Shown here: positions 42,501 to 53,569 of the stretch, one piece after another
How positions within the stretch are numbered: the stretch's first letter is position 1
Layout: every line of letters starts with the position of its first letter
DNA from: Dryobates pubescens
Lineage: Eukaryota; Chordata; Aves; Piciformes; Picidae
DNA length: 64,000 bases
Direction of reading: 5' to 3'
NCBI RefSeq assembly: GCF_014839835.1
Contig: NC_071633.1
Coordinates: 19,893,001-19,957,000 of the forward strand
Program-made: the position numbers and the translations under genes
Notes under the pieces: model-generated
Told to the model about the DNA's origin: nothing
What the model saw: the letters and a program-made list of their open reading frames with translations, nothing else
Database searches by the model: none

Positions 42501-45500
42501 TGATTCCCAACAGTGAAGGGAAAAGACACTTTTACAGTGTGGCTGCTTGTCATGTCCATCTCATTGTCTGCAAACACGCTGGTGACCTCTGCGCAGGGGA
42601 GCTGCTGTGCTGGAGCTTCACACGGAGCAGGGAACACAGCTCTAATAGCAGAGGCCTGGCATTTTGTCACCTCCATCCCATCATCTTGCTCTCCAAAGAC
42701 CCTGGTCACATCACAGTTATCCAGCTGCTCATGGGAACACACAAATTCCCTTGAGGACTGTGCTGCATCTTCTGAGGCTTGAGAAGGGGGGAAAAAGGTG
42801 GACTGAGGGCCCTCAGCAGACCTGAGTGTCCTCTTTGACTTAAAGCTCATGAAAAATTCAGTGAAACTAATTTTTTTTACAGCAGTAGCATCTTCCTGCT
42901 GGCCATCATCTGGACAGGACAGGGTGGGAAGGTCAGAGAAGCGAACTCGAGCGCGGGCTTCCGCCTTTGCCTCCTTGCGGTCGCCCCCAGGCGGCAGTGA
43001 GGTGATGTCCATCTCGGGCTGCTCAGCCTGGCTGCTTCCCAGGTCCTGGGCAATCACTGCTGTGTGACATGCTGTCATGTCCATCGTGCTATCCTCTGGA
43101 AGGAGCAGGGTGGTGTCCTGCCTGTTTGCTCTGTGAATGCTGCTGTCCCCATCCTGAGCCTGAGAGAGGAAAAAGGAAGACGTCAGCTGCTGTTAAAGCT
43201 GAGGTCAGAGAGAAGCCAGCAGCCACTGCAGGAAGGGAGGCTTTGGACAACTGCTTTGAGAACAGTCAGTGATCACAGATTGCATCAGGTTGGAAGGGAC
43301 CCTCAAAGAGCATCTCGTGCAACCCCCCAGCAGTCAGCAGGGACACCTCCAACTAGATCAGGCTGCCCAGGGCTACCCCGAGCCCAACCTTGAATGTCTC
43401 TACAGACAGGGCCTCAACCCCATCCCCGGGCAGCCTGTTCCAGTGTCTCACCACCCTCACTGTGCAGAGCTTCCTCCTCGTGTCCAATCTATATCTGCCC
43501 TGCTCCAGTTTCAAATCATCCCCTGAACAACTCCTTAAGCACATCACTGCTGAAGTGTCAGAGTGCAGGGTTTCTGTGCAGCTGTGCCTGTGAAGGTCTC
43601 AGCTGAGAGCTGTGGGTGTTGCTGCTTGGTTCAGCTGTTCTCATGCTGATCAGTGCAGTTTGTCTAAAGCCTTTTAGCAGCAGGGACAGAGCAGAGTTGT
43701 GCATATCCTTTCTAACCATGGAAATAAAAAAGCCCAAAGTACACAAGCAGAGAGTAGGATATGAGAAAAGCCACACAGCCAGCCCCATGTGCACATAAGC
43801 TCCCTCCACACTCCTAGAGGACAGCCCAGCAGAATTAACTAGCTCAGGACAGCGACGCCAGCCTGCAGTCTTTATCCTCACTGCACTGTCGGGTGAGGGA
43901 AACACTTCAGAGATTTGCTTCCAGAAGAAGCTGATAAAAGGATTTCTTGTTGAGGCAGCTGAGTCACACTTTTCAGCCTTACTGCACAAATCACTGGAAT
44001 ATATTTGGGACACTGGCATTTTCAGCATCAAAGCCTCCACATACCTCAGTCTGCTGCACCAGTGCCTGGATTGGGGCATGAAGCAAAGTGTTCATCCCTG
44101 GCAAAAGAAAAGGAAATACTCCATTTGTTGCACTCTCTTATTCTGAGCTGATAATTTATGCCTTTCACAAACAGCACTGAGGAAGTACAATTAAACCCAA
44201 ATCTATCCTGAAAAGTATTTGCTTCGGCATGTGGAGGAGGCAGCTGTGCTTCTGGAGCACAACACTGGGAACAGCCTCAAGGCCATGCAGCAGCAGCCTC
44301 AGGGAGATCATTGTGGATGTTGTTAGAGTCATGCAAACAGAATCAGTATATTAGAATAATTTTGTTTCCAAACTTACCAGTGATCTCACATGAAGCAGCT
44401 CCAGGTTCTTCAGATCTACAAGAGGTGGGTTGGATAAAGAGTTTGTTAGGAGCTCAAAAGAGACGTTCAGCACTACAGTGGAAAGGTAGCGATCTGCAGA
44501 GCTCATGCAGGATGGGGCAGCAGGTACCAGACACCACTTATCTGTCTTCAAAACATTCTAATTTAGTTGTCATCTCATTGTCCCATGAGGTTCCCCACTC
44601 AGCGTGCCACAAGCCACTGTGCACCACACAGGAGGCATTTTAATCCCTCAGTGACCAGTAAAACTCAGACCTTCTGCATTTAGTTCTTCCCCTCTGCAGC
44701 TGAAGCCATGTTCCTAAAGCCTGAAACAATTTCTCTGTACAGCAAAAAGCCAGATACAGCTTGTGTGGTTGTCTGTAACTTGGAATGCCTTCTGCTCTCC
44801 ACTCTTTCAGTGATTGCTCTCTGAAGACCAAGACACCTCAGCCAGGGAACTGTTATTTTGTACAGCTGTATACAACCCTGCACACACACACTCACCACTA
44901 CACCGAGCTGATACCTTTAAGGGCAGGATTTTACCACAGCTGTACCTAAGCTGCTTCCTTGCTAGATTATAAAAGTAAGAATTGCCCTCCACTCACAGAA
45001 ACTGTCTCAATCTCTTATTTACCAGACCATTGTAACTGAAAAAATCCTATCCCTGTGTTTGGTCTGGACAGGAACTGTGAATAACTCTACCTGCCTTGGG
45101 GGTGGGGATTTATGGTCTTTGCTGTTTATCAGATGTGGAAGCTGGGAGGCCTTCCCTGGGAAACATCCCCAAGCAATCAGCTTTGAGTGGAAGCAGTTTC
45201 AAGCCACAACTGCTCACATTTTCAGAATCCACTGCCTTGTTGTGAGTGACCCTTTAGAGCCACAGGGCTTTTAGCTGCATCTCTTCTTTGCCAGTCAACA
45301 GAACTGAGCAGTTTTAGATCCACAGCCTTTCTGAGGAGCAGTTTTGTGACGGCTGCACATCATGTGAAGAAAAGTATTTGAGGACTCTGTAGTGATGGGA
45401 ATTTTGTTCAGACTTACTGATGAGGCAGGACATCATTCTCTGCATCTGCTGCACCCCCTGAAAACAGGGAAGAAAAAAACACATCAGAAGGGAGATGCAC

Positions 45501-48500
45501 AACCAAAGCATTCAGAGACAAGAGCGAACCGCACAGGACAGAACGTTCTGAAGTTCTTGCTCTTCACGTGCTGCCTTCTTACAGCAAAGCCCCAGAGAGG
45601 CCTTGGAAACACAGCAGCTTCCCAGTCTCCCCCTAGGCAATCTTTGACAGTGAACATGACATTCTGCTCGGCCTTCTTTTGATCTAACTCCCCAAGGCAG
45701 TTTCAGTCCTAGGTGGATTTTGCCTGAGAAAATCCTTCTTCTGAGCTACAAAGTCTCCAATACCAGTAACTAACAGATAAAGAGCTGCCCACACCATTCC
45801 TTGCCTGTGGCTGACAGACCTGACCTCTTAAATTCAGGCTAAAAATCACACTGCTAAGGCTGCAGATCCTATCAGGAGGTCAGAAAGGAGCTTTACCTGT
45901 GCCACCTTCTGTGTTATTCTTGAGATCTCGCTCAAAGACTCTGCAGCTAAGGAAAAACCCAAACAACAAAGCATTAGAAACCCAGCTTTTGAAAACACAA
46001 GCACGTCTGCCTGGAAAGAAAAGAAAGTAAAAAACTGCCCCTAATTTAGACCTTTTCCACCTGCTAAGTCTGAATTGAGGCATCAAAGCCAGACCTTACT
46101 GAACCCAACCATATTCTCCAGCAGGAAGATGCCACTTGTGGTGGGGTGAAACTTCTTCCCAGCATCAAATTGCCAGCCCAGCTGGAAGCAAATGAAGCTG
46201 TATTTACAAACCACAATCTACAATGAAGTGCAATGAATATGTAGAAATATACAGCATTCACCATATGGACAGGTGTTTGCAGTTTATAAACAGCACAAGA
46301 ACCCCCTGGCCAAAAACCAGGGGAGCCAGCAACAGCTTCCCCCTCCCTGATGACCTCCTGACCCCCTTGGACACAGAGGAACAAGAGAAAAGAGCCATTT
46401 TGTTAGACTCAACCAAAACAAAGCAACACAGCCAAAGTCAGCAAAGCCAGCCAGAAGCAAGTTAGTGTCTCCCAGAGCAAGGAAGCCAAAGAGATAAAGT
46501 TAGCCTATACACCCAGCTTCTGTTTGCTATCCATCCAGTGGTGGTGTTTAGAACTTATCTTTATTTTCCTTCTTACACCAAGAGTGATTTATTTACACTC
46601 CACCATTTCTGTTCAAGATCTGTGGGAAATTTTAAAGATACAGCCTAAAACTACCACAGCACTATAACACTGGAGGTGAAAATGACTTTAAAATGTCAAC
46701 AGTAATGGGAAACAGACATTCCTCATTGTATTGCACTGCTGAAAACATCTTTTGTTTCCTAGCTAGGCAAAGGCATGACTCTCGGAGCTCAGAATCACCT
46801 TGATGCAACAGAGCCCAGTTTGACTTCACTGAATACCCACAGATGTATTCCAACAGCAAGACTAGGGGTCACAGATTGTCACCTAGACAACAAAGGCAGC
46901 AGAGCTGCACCTCTCAGCTCAAACTCACTTGATGGTGTTGGCAAAGCTGACTCGGCGCGAGGTCCTACTGCGTTTCTCTGTGCTGACCCCCTGGGAACAG
47001 AGACCACAAGAGAGAACTGCTCTTAGCCCTCAAGAGGCAGCTTTTCATGGAACAAGAACACACATCCCCCTCAGGTTTATCTATGAGCCCAGCAAGTGCA
47101 AGGTATTTCCCTGAAATGTTACAAGACATCTTTATCCCTGAAGCAGTGTCCAGTTCCCTGCTTCTCCTGACACCAGGACTCCCATCTCACGAGAAGCAGG
47201 CTCGAAACCATCACTGAGGCTGATGCTTCCAAGCACAAGCAGCAGGATTCCCGTTATCAGGATTGTTTAGCATGCCAGCTGCTTAGCAAGGGTTGCAGGA
47301 TTTTTCCCCCTTTAGTTTTCCATGACAAGAACTGGGAAATAAGTAGGAATAGTGGCTGTGTTTCTGGGAGAGAGGGAGGGATTCAGGACAGAGGCAAGGT
47401 CTCTGCTTTCCTACCGAGGCCTTTGCTGGCTTTGGAGAAAGCCCAAGAGAAGAGGCTTTAGACTTACAGCTTCTGAGAAACAGACACTCTAAGCATGACA
47501 TACTTTGTACTGTGAAATACACTCTGTGTGTTGCTGGAAGGAAATATTTCCTGTTTAGCTTTTACTGTACATAAACTGTCAGGCTGGCTGCTCTTCAATC
47601 ACCTTCCTGAGCTATCAGCCTGGACACTGCTGCCCCAAGCTTCAAGTCAAATGCACTACTGCAAGAGCAAGTTATGCCTGTGAATGACAGCTTATGCCTC
47701 TTCTCTTGACAAAGGGAACAATCTGATGCAGAACAGAAGGGAAACCCCCAGCACTATCCTCCTCAGCAGCTGGCACAAGAGTGCTTACACCTGCATTACT
47801 CCGGTGCCACAGTGTAGTCAGTCACAAGCAATGATGTTAAGAGCACTGGCAAGAGAGGACTTAACAGACCTACCTGTGTCAATTCATTCCCATTTCCCAG
47901 GTCATCAAGAGGATTTCGTGGAGCCTTTAAAATCTGAAAGAAAATGCCATGGCTGAGAATATCAGCTCCAGCTACAAGAACTCATAACTTGGCTGGAAAA
48001 CGTTTGTAAGAGCCACCAGCGCCCAGCCACAGCAATCTCCCAGGCTCACTCTTTGCTTCGCAGAAGCTTTTCAGCCACTGTGATGAGAACACAAACTCTT
48101 CACAGCTCCCCTTGCTCTCCTTCACTCACTCACACAGTTTCCTTCTCACAAATGCCTGCAGTTACTCACAGAGGACAGCTGCTTCCTTCTGACGTGCTCC
48201 GTGTTGTTGCTGGGGAGGGAAAAGGGAAACAGCTCTGAGAGCATAACCTGGAACCAGGACGGAGCAGTAGTGCCATGGGTCTGTGCCCAGTGCTCCACTG
48301 TGTGGCAGCATGGAATTACATCAGCAAGCTGCCTTGAGACAGAGGATGAATTCCAGCACTAGATCCCAAAAATAAGCTTTGGAAACTTCATCAGAGTGCT
48401 CTCCACACCCCATGCTCCTCCCCAGGCAACTCACTTTCAAGGAATCTCCTTAGCACTTTCCTACATGACATCAAAACCCCCTCCCTGTTCATCACAATCA

Positions 48501-48626
48501 AACCCAGATTTCACTCAAGGCATGCTGCAGGGATTGAGAATGGTTTTGCCTGTGGGTGATATTTATACCATAACAGAAGGTTTCAACTCACTTTTCCATA
48601 TGAGGGTCTGTGTAAATCTTCTCCAT
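27571..48626 (-). CDS. KNL1: KNL1 (CASC5) kinetochore scaffold, complete, 25 coding exons, 2069 aa
   Basis: Outer-kinetochore subunit of the KMN network. It recruits PP1 and BUB3-BUB1/BUBR1 and joins MIS12 through C-terminal RWD domains. Exons in gene order: 48626-48592, 48209-48170, 47933-47874, 46990-46929, 45946-45897, 45457-45418, 44415-44378, 44097-44045, 43159-38882, 38188-38044, 36897-36839, 36716-36618, 35764-35649, 34505-34415, 33333-33217, 32639-32552, 31895-31827, 31414-31375, 31011-30910, 30554-30454, 30172-30104, 29992-29883, 29058-28940, 27899-27777, 27676-27571. They total 6210 bases with all phases consistent. PP1 docking motifs SILK (25-28, across a junction) and RVSF (58-61) are present. 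A KI-like helix KKISFTEFFMSFKSKR is at about 221-236. The 4278-base exon encodes about 12 MELT-type motifs. A coiled coil follows, and then the RWD region (APPSSHLVHRLIFQF, FSSAAAFAKFQLTLSLSASY). Human KNL1 is about 2340 aa, so this copy is shorter in the repeat region. Confidence 0.97.
28225..28815 (-). mobile_element. CR1 LINE 3' region in a KNL1 intron
   Basis: GGGTGGGAGGGACCCCTGGA, CCAGTCCAACCCCTGCTCCA, CTGGGCAGCCTGCTCCAGGC and CTCCCTGGACCTGCAGGCC read as a long reverse-complement CR1 fragment, on the same strand as KNL1. Confidence 0.88.
29488..29692 (+). mobile_element. CR1 LINE 3' end
   Basis: GAGGCTGTGGCTGCCTCC, CAAGGCCAGGCTGGATGAGG, GGTGTCCCTGCCCATGGCAG and GTGGTTCTATGAC form a clean CR1 3' end on the + strand, antisense to KNL1. 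Confidence 0.92.
31095..31345 (-). mobile_element. CR1 LINE 3' end
   Basis: AGTCACAAAACGGTTTGTGT, TTGGAAGGGACCTTACAGA, CCCTGCCATGGGCAGAGACA and CTGCTCCAGTGTCACCACCC are a reverse-complement CR1 3' end. It ends about 30 bases from the small KNL1 exon at 31375-31414. Confidence 0.9.
33625..34010 (-). mobile_element. CR1 LINE 3' region
   Basis: GGTTGGAAGGGGCCCTCGAA, CCAACCCCCTCTCAGTCAGC, CTCACCACCCTCATTGTGAG and CCCCTTGCTGTCTTGTGC match a CR1 subfamily with a longer variant 3' end, reverse-complemented. The element at 43272 belongs to the same type. Confidence 0.85.
34625..34985 (+). mobile_element. CR1 LINE internal fragment (reverse transcriptase C-terminal region)
   Basis: GGATTGAAAGGCTGAGGTCA, GGCCAAGTGCTGGACTCTC and CACAACAACCCCATG correspond to the part of CR1 ORF2 that is open in the copy at 55115. 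Here the frame is decayed. Confidence 0.78.
35103..35335 (-). mobile_element. CR1 LINE 3' end
   Basis: ATCACAGAATGGTTTGGTT, TGGAAGGGACCTTCAAGATC, GGGCAGGGACACCTCCCACC and CTGTTCCAGTGTCTGGCCAC form a clear reverse-complement CR1 3' end in a KNL1 intron. Confidence 0.92.
35940..36085 (-). mobile_element. CR1 LINE 3' end
   Basis: ATGGAATCATTGAGGTTGG, AAAAGATCTCTAAGAGCATC, CAACTCCATGACCACCAGAC and GTGAACACCTCCACCACC match the GGAAAAGATC CR1 subfamily, reverse-complemented. Confidence 0.85.
36945..37115 (-). mobile_element. CR1 LINE 3' end
   Basis: GAGTCATTTGGACTGCAGAA, GATCATCGGGTCCAACCTTC and GGTGACTCCACCAGCTCCC match an older CR1 3' end, reverse-complemented, starting 48 bases beyond the KNL1 exon 36839-36897. 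Confidence 0.78.
43272..43555 (-). mobile_element. CR1 LINE 3' region
   Basis: ATCACAGATTGCATCAGGTT, GGAAGGGACCCTCAAAGAGC, GCAGTCAGCAGGGACACC and CACTGTGCAGAGCTTCCTCC are a reverse-complement CR1 3' region in the intron just 5' of the giant KNL1 exon. It is the same subfamily as the copy at 33625. Confidence 0.88.
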
Positions 48627-48884
48627 GTCTGAAGGATGTGCTTTTGCTGTAAGACAGAACTGAAACCCAAAGCCATTAATGCAGCTCAGGAGGAGAAGTC
48701 CATACAGCCACAACTAGATACCAGCCTTGGATGATGTAATTTTTCTCTCCACAGTTCTCAACTCACAAGATGCAACAGGCCTCTCAAGTCCATGTTTTCC
48801 TGTTAAAGCTCACATTATAAACCAGCTGAGTGAACACTTTTGAGTTTTACTGATTAGGAGTCCTCCTCTTTCACGTTATGATTC

Positions 48885-49280
48885 ACTCAAGAAGGACCTG
48901 CCCAGAGCAGGTCCAGAGAGCAGGGCTGGTGAGGAACAGCTGAGGAGGGACCTGGGCTTGTTCAGCCTAGAGAAGAGGAGGTTGGGGGGAGACCTTCTGG
49001 CTCTCTACAACTTCCTGAAAGGAGGCTGGAACCAGGTGGGGGTTGGGCTTTTCTCCCAAGGACAAGAGGAAACGGCCTCAAGTTTGCCCAGGGTTGGGGG
49101 TTAGATTGGACATGAGGAACAATTTCTTCCCCTTGAGGGTTGTCAAAGCCTGGCCCAGGCAGTGGTGAAGTTCCCATCCCTGGAGGGGTTTCAAAGCTGA
49201 GCAGATGTGGTGCTGAGGGACATGGCTAGGTGGTGACCTGGCAGTGCTTTCCCAGCCCCAATGATTTTATTATTCTATTG
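48885..49280 (+). mobile_element. CR1 LINE 3' region
   Basis: GAAGGACCTGCCCAGAGCAG, GAGAAGAGGAGGTTGGGGGG, GAGACCTTCTGGCTCTCTAC and GAGGGTTGTCAAAGCCTGGC read as CR1 on the + strand. It lies in KNL1 intron 1. Confidence 0.87.
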
Positions 49281-49351
49281 GAAATCAATGTGATCAGACC
49301 TTACACAGCACATTGTCTGATGTCTTGTGTGTCAGAGCAAACTCTTCAACT

Positions 49352-49446
49352 GATCTGGTGTGAGGGGTCCCTGTCCATGGCAGGGGGATTGGAACTAGAT
49401 GATCCTTGAGGTCCCTTCCAACCCTAACAATTCTATGATTCCATAA
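49352..49446 (+). mobile_element. CR1 LINE 3' terminus
   Basis: GGGGTCCCTGTCCATGGCAG, GATGATCCTTGAGGTCCCTT and AACAATTCTATGATTCC are a CR1 3' terminus with two tail repeats. It is separate from the copy that ends near 49280. Confidence 0.9.
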
Positions 49447-50029
49447 TTGCTAACTGACATGAGGAAGTGACAACAGAGATGGCTGAAGAAGGGCAGCAGA
49501 GCAGATGGTGGCTCTGTGAAACCCTCTTCAGTCTGCACATTCATCTGGAGTTCACATCCCAATTGCCATGCTCAGCATCATTCCCTGATCCTTCCTTGCA
49601 CCTATTTGCACATCTTCAGCCTGCAAGAGCATATGGCAGTGCGTGGCAACGACTCCTGTTTCACTCTGTGAAAGATCTCCTCTTGTTGTTCTCCTATTTG
49701 AGAGCTGAACAGCTCCCAGTTCCACACTCTGAACACAAGGAATCACTGCAGGAAGTTTTTCCGTTCGCTGGGGAACTCTCAGCTCCCCCCTTGAAGGAAG
49801 AAGCCTTCTTAATGAGCTCCCTAAGAAGAGCAGTGAATCTCATTGCTATTCTTTTTCTTTCTCGAGCCATTTCCATCACGGTCCCAGGTGTGGTTTCCCT
49901 TGCTGCCCTGCAGGGCTGGCAGCGCTGGCCAGCCTCTGAACGCTTATTTACACCTCGTCCCCATTTAGAGCGCTGATCTCCCAGAAGAGGATTATTCACA
50001 CTGGTTAGGACTCCTTTATGGCTCAGTTC

Positions 50030-50460
50030 ATCAGGACGTTCCCCTCACGCTCCCAGGCCGACTCCAGCTGCTCAGGCCCCAGCCCGCCGCCCCTGAACGT
50101 ACCAGCTCTGCGGGAAGGCTCTCCTCCCCTCCCGGCTCGTTGCCGCGCAGGATCCGCCCCACCGACAGGCCACGGCCGTCGCCTCAGGCCCTTCCCGCGC
50201 TCCACCGACGCGGCCTATCCCCGCCGAGACCCACCCGCAGCCGCTCTCACCTCCCGCTCCGAACTCGGCCCTCAAGCCCGCTGCCGCCGGCGGGGCTCCC
50301 CGCTCCCCCAGGGCTCCTCCGCTGCGCCGGGGCAGAGCCGCCGCCGCTCCACTATTTAAACCCAACCGCCGCGCCTGCGCTTGGCGCCAAACCGCCGTCG
50401 TGACGACGGAAGCGCGGCGCTGGGCAGCAGCTGCCGTACAGCATGGCGGCCCCCGAGCCA
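50030..50460 (-). promoter_or_regulatory. KNL1 CpG-island promoter with E2F palindrome and probable non-coding exon 1
   Basis: A CpG-rich block. On the gene strand a donor (GCGGGAG/gtgaga) sits at 50250/50251. This is consistent with a non-coding first exon of roughly 70-100 bases spliced to the acceptor at 48628, where the start-codon exon begins. Upstream lie TTTAAATAG (about 50353-50361) and the perfect palindrome TTGGCGCCAA at 50381-50390, an E2F-type site. The transcription start is inferred, not seen. Confidence 0.6.
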
Positions 50461-50736
50461 CTCCGTACGACATGGCGGCCTCCTCTAATCAAGGCTTCTC
50501 CTAGCACCTCAGTAAGCCTCCTACCCAGGGCGCCGCACAGCAATAGCGGTGAGGCTGGCGCAGTACCGCCCGACCCGCGCAGGGCTGCTCCGTTCGTTTT
50601 TAATAACCTCGCTCTGCGCTGTGCGAGAAAGTGGCCGAGCAGCCGGCACCACATCGCAGCAAAAGAAGGCAGCGAGAGGATGCCCGGAACGGTGGCTATC
50701 CTTCCTTACAGGCTGCGCGAGAGCCACAGCTACCGC

Positions 50737-50818
50737 GACGAGGTGGCCGAGTGGTTAAGGCGATGGACTGCTAATCCATTGTGCTCTGCACGCGTGGGTT
50801 CGAATCCCATCCTCGTCG
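50737..50818 (+). tRNA. tRNA-Ser(GCT)
   Basis: A full 82-base serine tRNA without intron. The acceptor stem GACGAGG pairs with CCTCGTC, followed by discriminator G. The anticodon loop CTGCTAA carries GCT (reads AGC/AGU), and the long class II variable arm (about 50778-50793) marks it as a serine tRNA. The internal A box TGGCCGAGTGG lies at 50744-50754 and the B box GGTTCGAATCC at 50797-50807. It sits in open GC-rich DNA between KNL1 and RPUSD2, opposite in strand to both. Confidence 0.98.
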
Positions 50819-50829
50819 AAAAGATTGTC

Positions 50830-50834
50830 TTTTT
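50830..50834 (+). terminator. RNA polymerase III terminator
   Basis: A run of five T on the non-template strand, 12 bases after the mature tRNA end, is the standard Pol III stop. Confidence 0.9.
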
Positions 50835-51055
50835 CTCCTCGAGCTCTTTTTATTTCCTACCCCCATCTCGGTCACCTGGGCGCTTGCTGCCGCTGGTTCC
50901 CAGGCCGGTCAGGCCGAGGCCATTCTGCACTGCCGAGCTCTCGCCCTCTTTCTGCCTCTGTCCTTTCTACCCTCTGGCAGCAGCCTGGGGGGCTCTGGCC
51001 GGCTGGGCAGGGGAGGGTGTGAGGGAAGGCAGTGGCTGCAGGTGGGAGCTGCGCA

Positions 51056-51265
51056 GGGCTAGGAGATGCCCCTCAGGCACGGGAGATGCCCCTTAGAGGA
51101 CATGCCTCAGGGGCAGGATGCCCCTCAGGGGACACCCCTCAGGATCCAGACACCCTTAGAGGTAGGGGACAGCCCTCAGGGGTAGGACAACCTGAGAGGT
51201 GGGGGACACCATTCACAGGTGGGACAGCCTTTAGGCGTAGCCCCATGCTGAGCTTGCATCCCAAG
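51056..51265. repeat. Degenerate minisatellite of ~18-20 bp units
   Basis: Imperfect copies of GATGCCCCTCAGG, GGGGACACCCCTCAGG and AGGGGTAGGACA type units follow one another for about 200 bases. The units drift in length and sequence, and no function is evident. Confidence 0.75.
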
Positions 51266-53569
51266 GGGTCGCCCCTGAGGCCCCTACCTCCCCTTTAACC
51301 CGAAGGAAGCAAAGCTGCCACTTGGGGCAGCCATCATGGCTATGTCACTGCCAGGATGGTGTGCAGGGCTGGAGGTGTTGTGGCCCTGTGGGGCTGGCAG
51401 AGCTGTCAGGGGGTAAGCTGCCTTCTGGCTGTTCTCTTTAGAAACCAGTCATGCTCTGGAGCTGCAAATGCTGCTGGGAGCAAACCAGTTCTGAATCTCT
51501 TCTTGCAGTCCCAACAAATTGCTGTCTTTGGGCTGGCCTGGTCCTCAGTGGGAGTTTTGGGTATTTGCAAGATCAGGCTGCCCCTGCTCAGCAAAGTGTG
51601 ATGATGACAAGCTGTGAAGTGCAGTCACTGTGCACAGCCAGGAAAAACATAGCACTGACCTTGGTCCACTTGAGCCACTTTATCTGCTGGCACAAGTCAG
51701 TAAAATCCCTTCCAGATGCTTAGTTCTTAGAAAAAAGAACAAACCCAGGAAACCCAAACAATAGAACTTGGGACAAAAATCTAATCCAAAACTGTTGCCC
51801 ATAAATCTACCACCCTGGTCTTGTGTCTGCAGCTGGGAACAGTCTTGATGGGAACAGCTGCAGTCACCCTTATTTATGCACTGAAAGTGCCCCAGCTTCA
51901 TTTACAGTCCCATGAAATACCTATTTCAGGGCATGAAAACTCTGCATGGCTCTAGTATTAGTGTCAGCTCTCCCAGGGCACCTTTGGCCTCCTCTTTAGC
52001 AAGCTGCCTGTAGCTAAGAACTGGGACTAGCCTTAATACATGATGGCAGGAAAAGAAATACTGTCTTTGGTTGGGTCAGAATCATGAGAGACCCTCATCA
52101 GGATGTGGAAGAGCAAAGCTGAAGCCTGAGTGAACGTTACTGGAAGCATTCAACATGGCAGCAGGGTGATCCAGAGGAGAAAGAGGTCCCTTGGCTGCTT
52201 GGAGCTATGGGAAGTGAGTGCTGGTTTGTTCTGCTTTGGTACACATCATCCTCAGGAGCCTTGCTAAGGAGGAAGGAAGTTAAGCACTCCTGAGGCCAGG
52301 CCAACCTGAGAACTCCAGCATCTCACACAGACACCAGGAAGCAGCAAGGCCTTCAGTGACCTGTGTGAAATGGGCAAAATGGTAATGGAAGATCTGCATC
52401 CTGGGAGGCTGGGGAGCAGCCAGAGCTCCTGTGAGCACAGCACCGAGGGAGAAGGGACCATGCCCCAACAGGCTGTGTCACCTCTCAACAGTACCAGATC
52501 CTCTGGGTTCCTTTCTCCACCTTTCAAAAGAACCTGAGACAGCAGAATTATTGCAGTAACCCTCCCAGAGGCCAAGAGGTCATACAAACACTGATAAAAG
52601 TAAGAATTTTGGTGATATTTATCATTCTGGACACACAGGCATATAAAATGCACTACAAAAATGTCTTTTGGCTCTAAACCAGCTTTTGTGTCTCTTCAAA
52701 GGGATTGTCACAATGCAGTTGACATGAACACTTCCACAGTCCCCAGGAGCCACCTGCCCATAGTGCAATTTAATGACAGCAGAAGTGGGCTGAGGGACCT
52801 CTGCTTCGGCTTTCTCCTCAGGCACGGAGAGGATTTCTCAGCAAGGAACCAGATGCTTGTGAGAAGGCAGGGGACAGGGCACAGGGGAGGTGACAGAGCA
52901 GACAGGAAATGAAAAACCCTATTCAATCATCTCATAAATCTGATAAAGACAAAATCTGGGGACTAGCACCTCCCAAAACAGGCACAAGGCAGAGGTCAGT
53001 CCCTGCAGTTACTGATGTTGAGCACTTCTTTGAATGAAGACTGAAAGAGCGATGCCAAAGCCACGTCTGCCTCGTGGATAAAGGAAGCACAACACAAAGC
53101 AGCTTCACAGTGCTCCGAGCTCCCCTTACAGAGATCACGTTTGAGTTCCAGATTCAGCCTGACAAGGAACAGTAACCCCAGGTTTGTATCAGCAGACATC
53201 CAGCATCTTGGAGGACATTCCAGCAGCCCTCACAGTAAGAGCCAAGAATTGTCTGCTAGGTATCTTGTGTGGAGAATGACCTCAGCTGCGGCGCAGGCTG
53301 AGGGGCAAGGCAAAGCTGTCCCTGCTGAGCAGTGTTTGCTGCCCTCAGCTGCAGGTTCTCTAAAGGACAGCATAATTCTAGCTAAGAGGCGTGAAGAAGG
53401 GGCTCCAGCTCAGCCTGGTCAGCACGATCCCCCAGCCCCAACAATGCTTCCCACCCTATCTCAAGTCACAGGCACTTTGTCCACCTCGATCACATGGGCA
53501 AAAGCCAGTTTGGGTCTTTACCAGACACCTCCCTGGCCAACGGCGTCCAAAGGTGTCAGATGTCCTTGG
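51266..53569. other. Intergenic stretch downstream of RPUSD2
   Basis: No exon or CR1 copy is recognisable. The right end must contain the RPUSD2 3' UTR. The nearest plausible signal on that strand is ATTAAA at 52769-52774, about 800 bases past the stop. No canonical AATAAA is seen closer, so the 3' end is uncertain. Confidence 0.5.
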
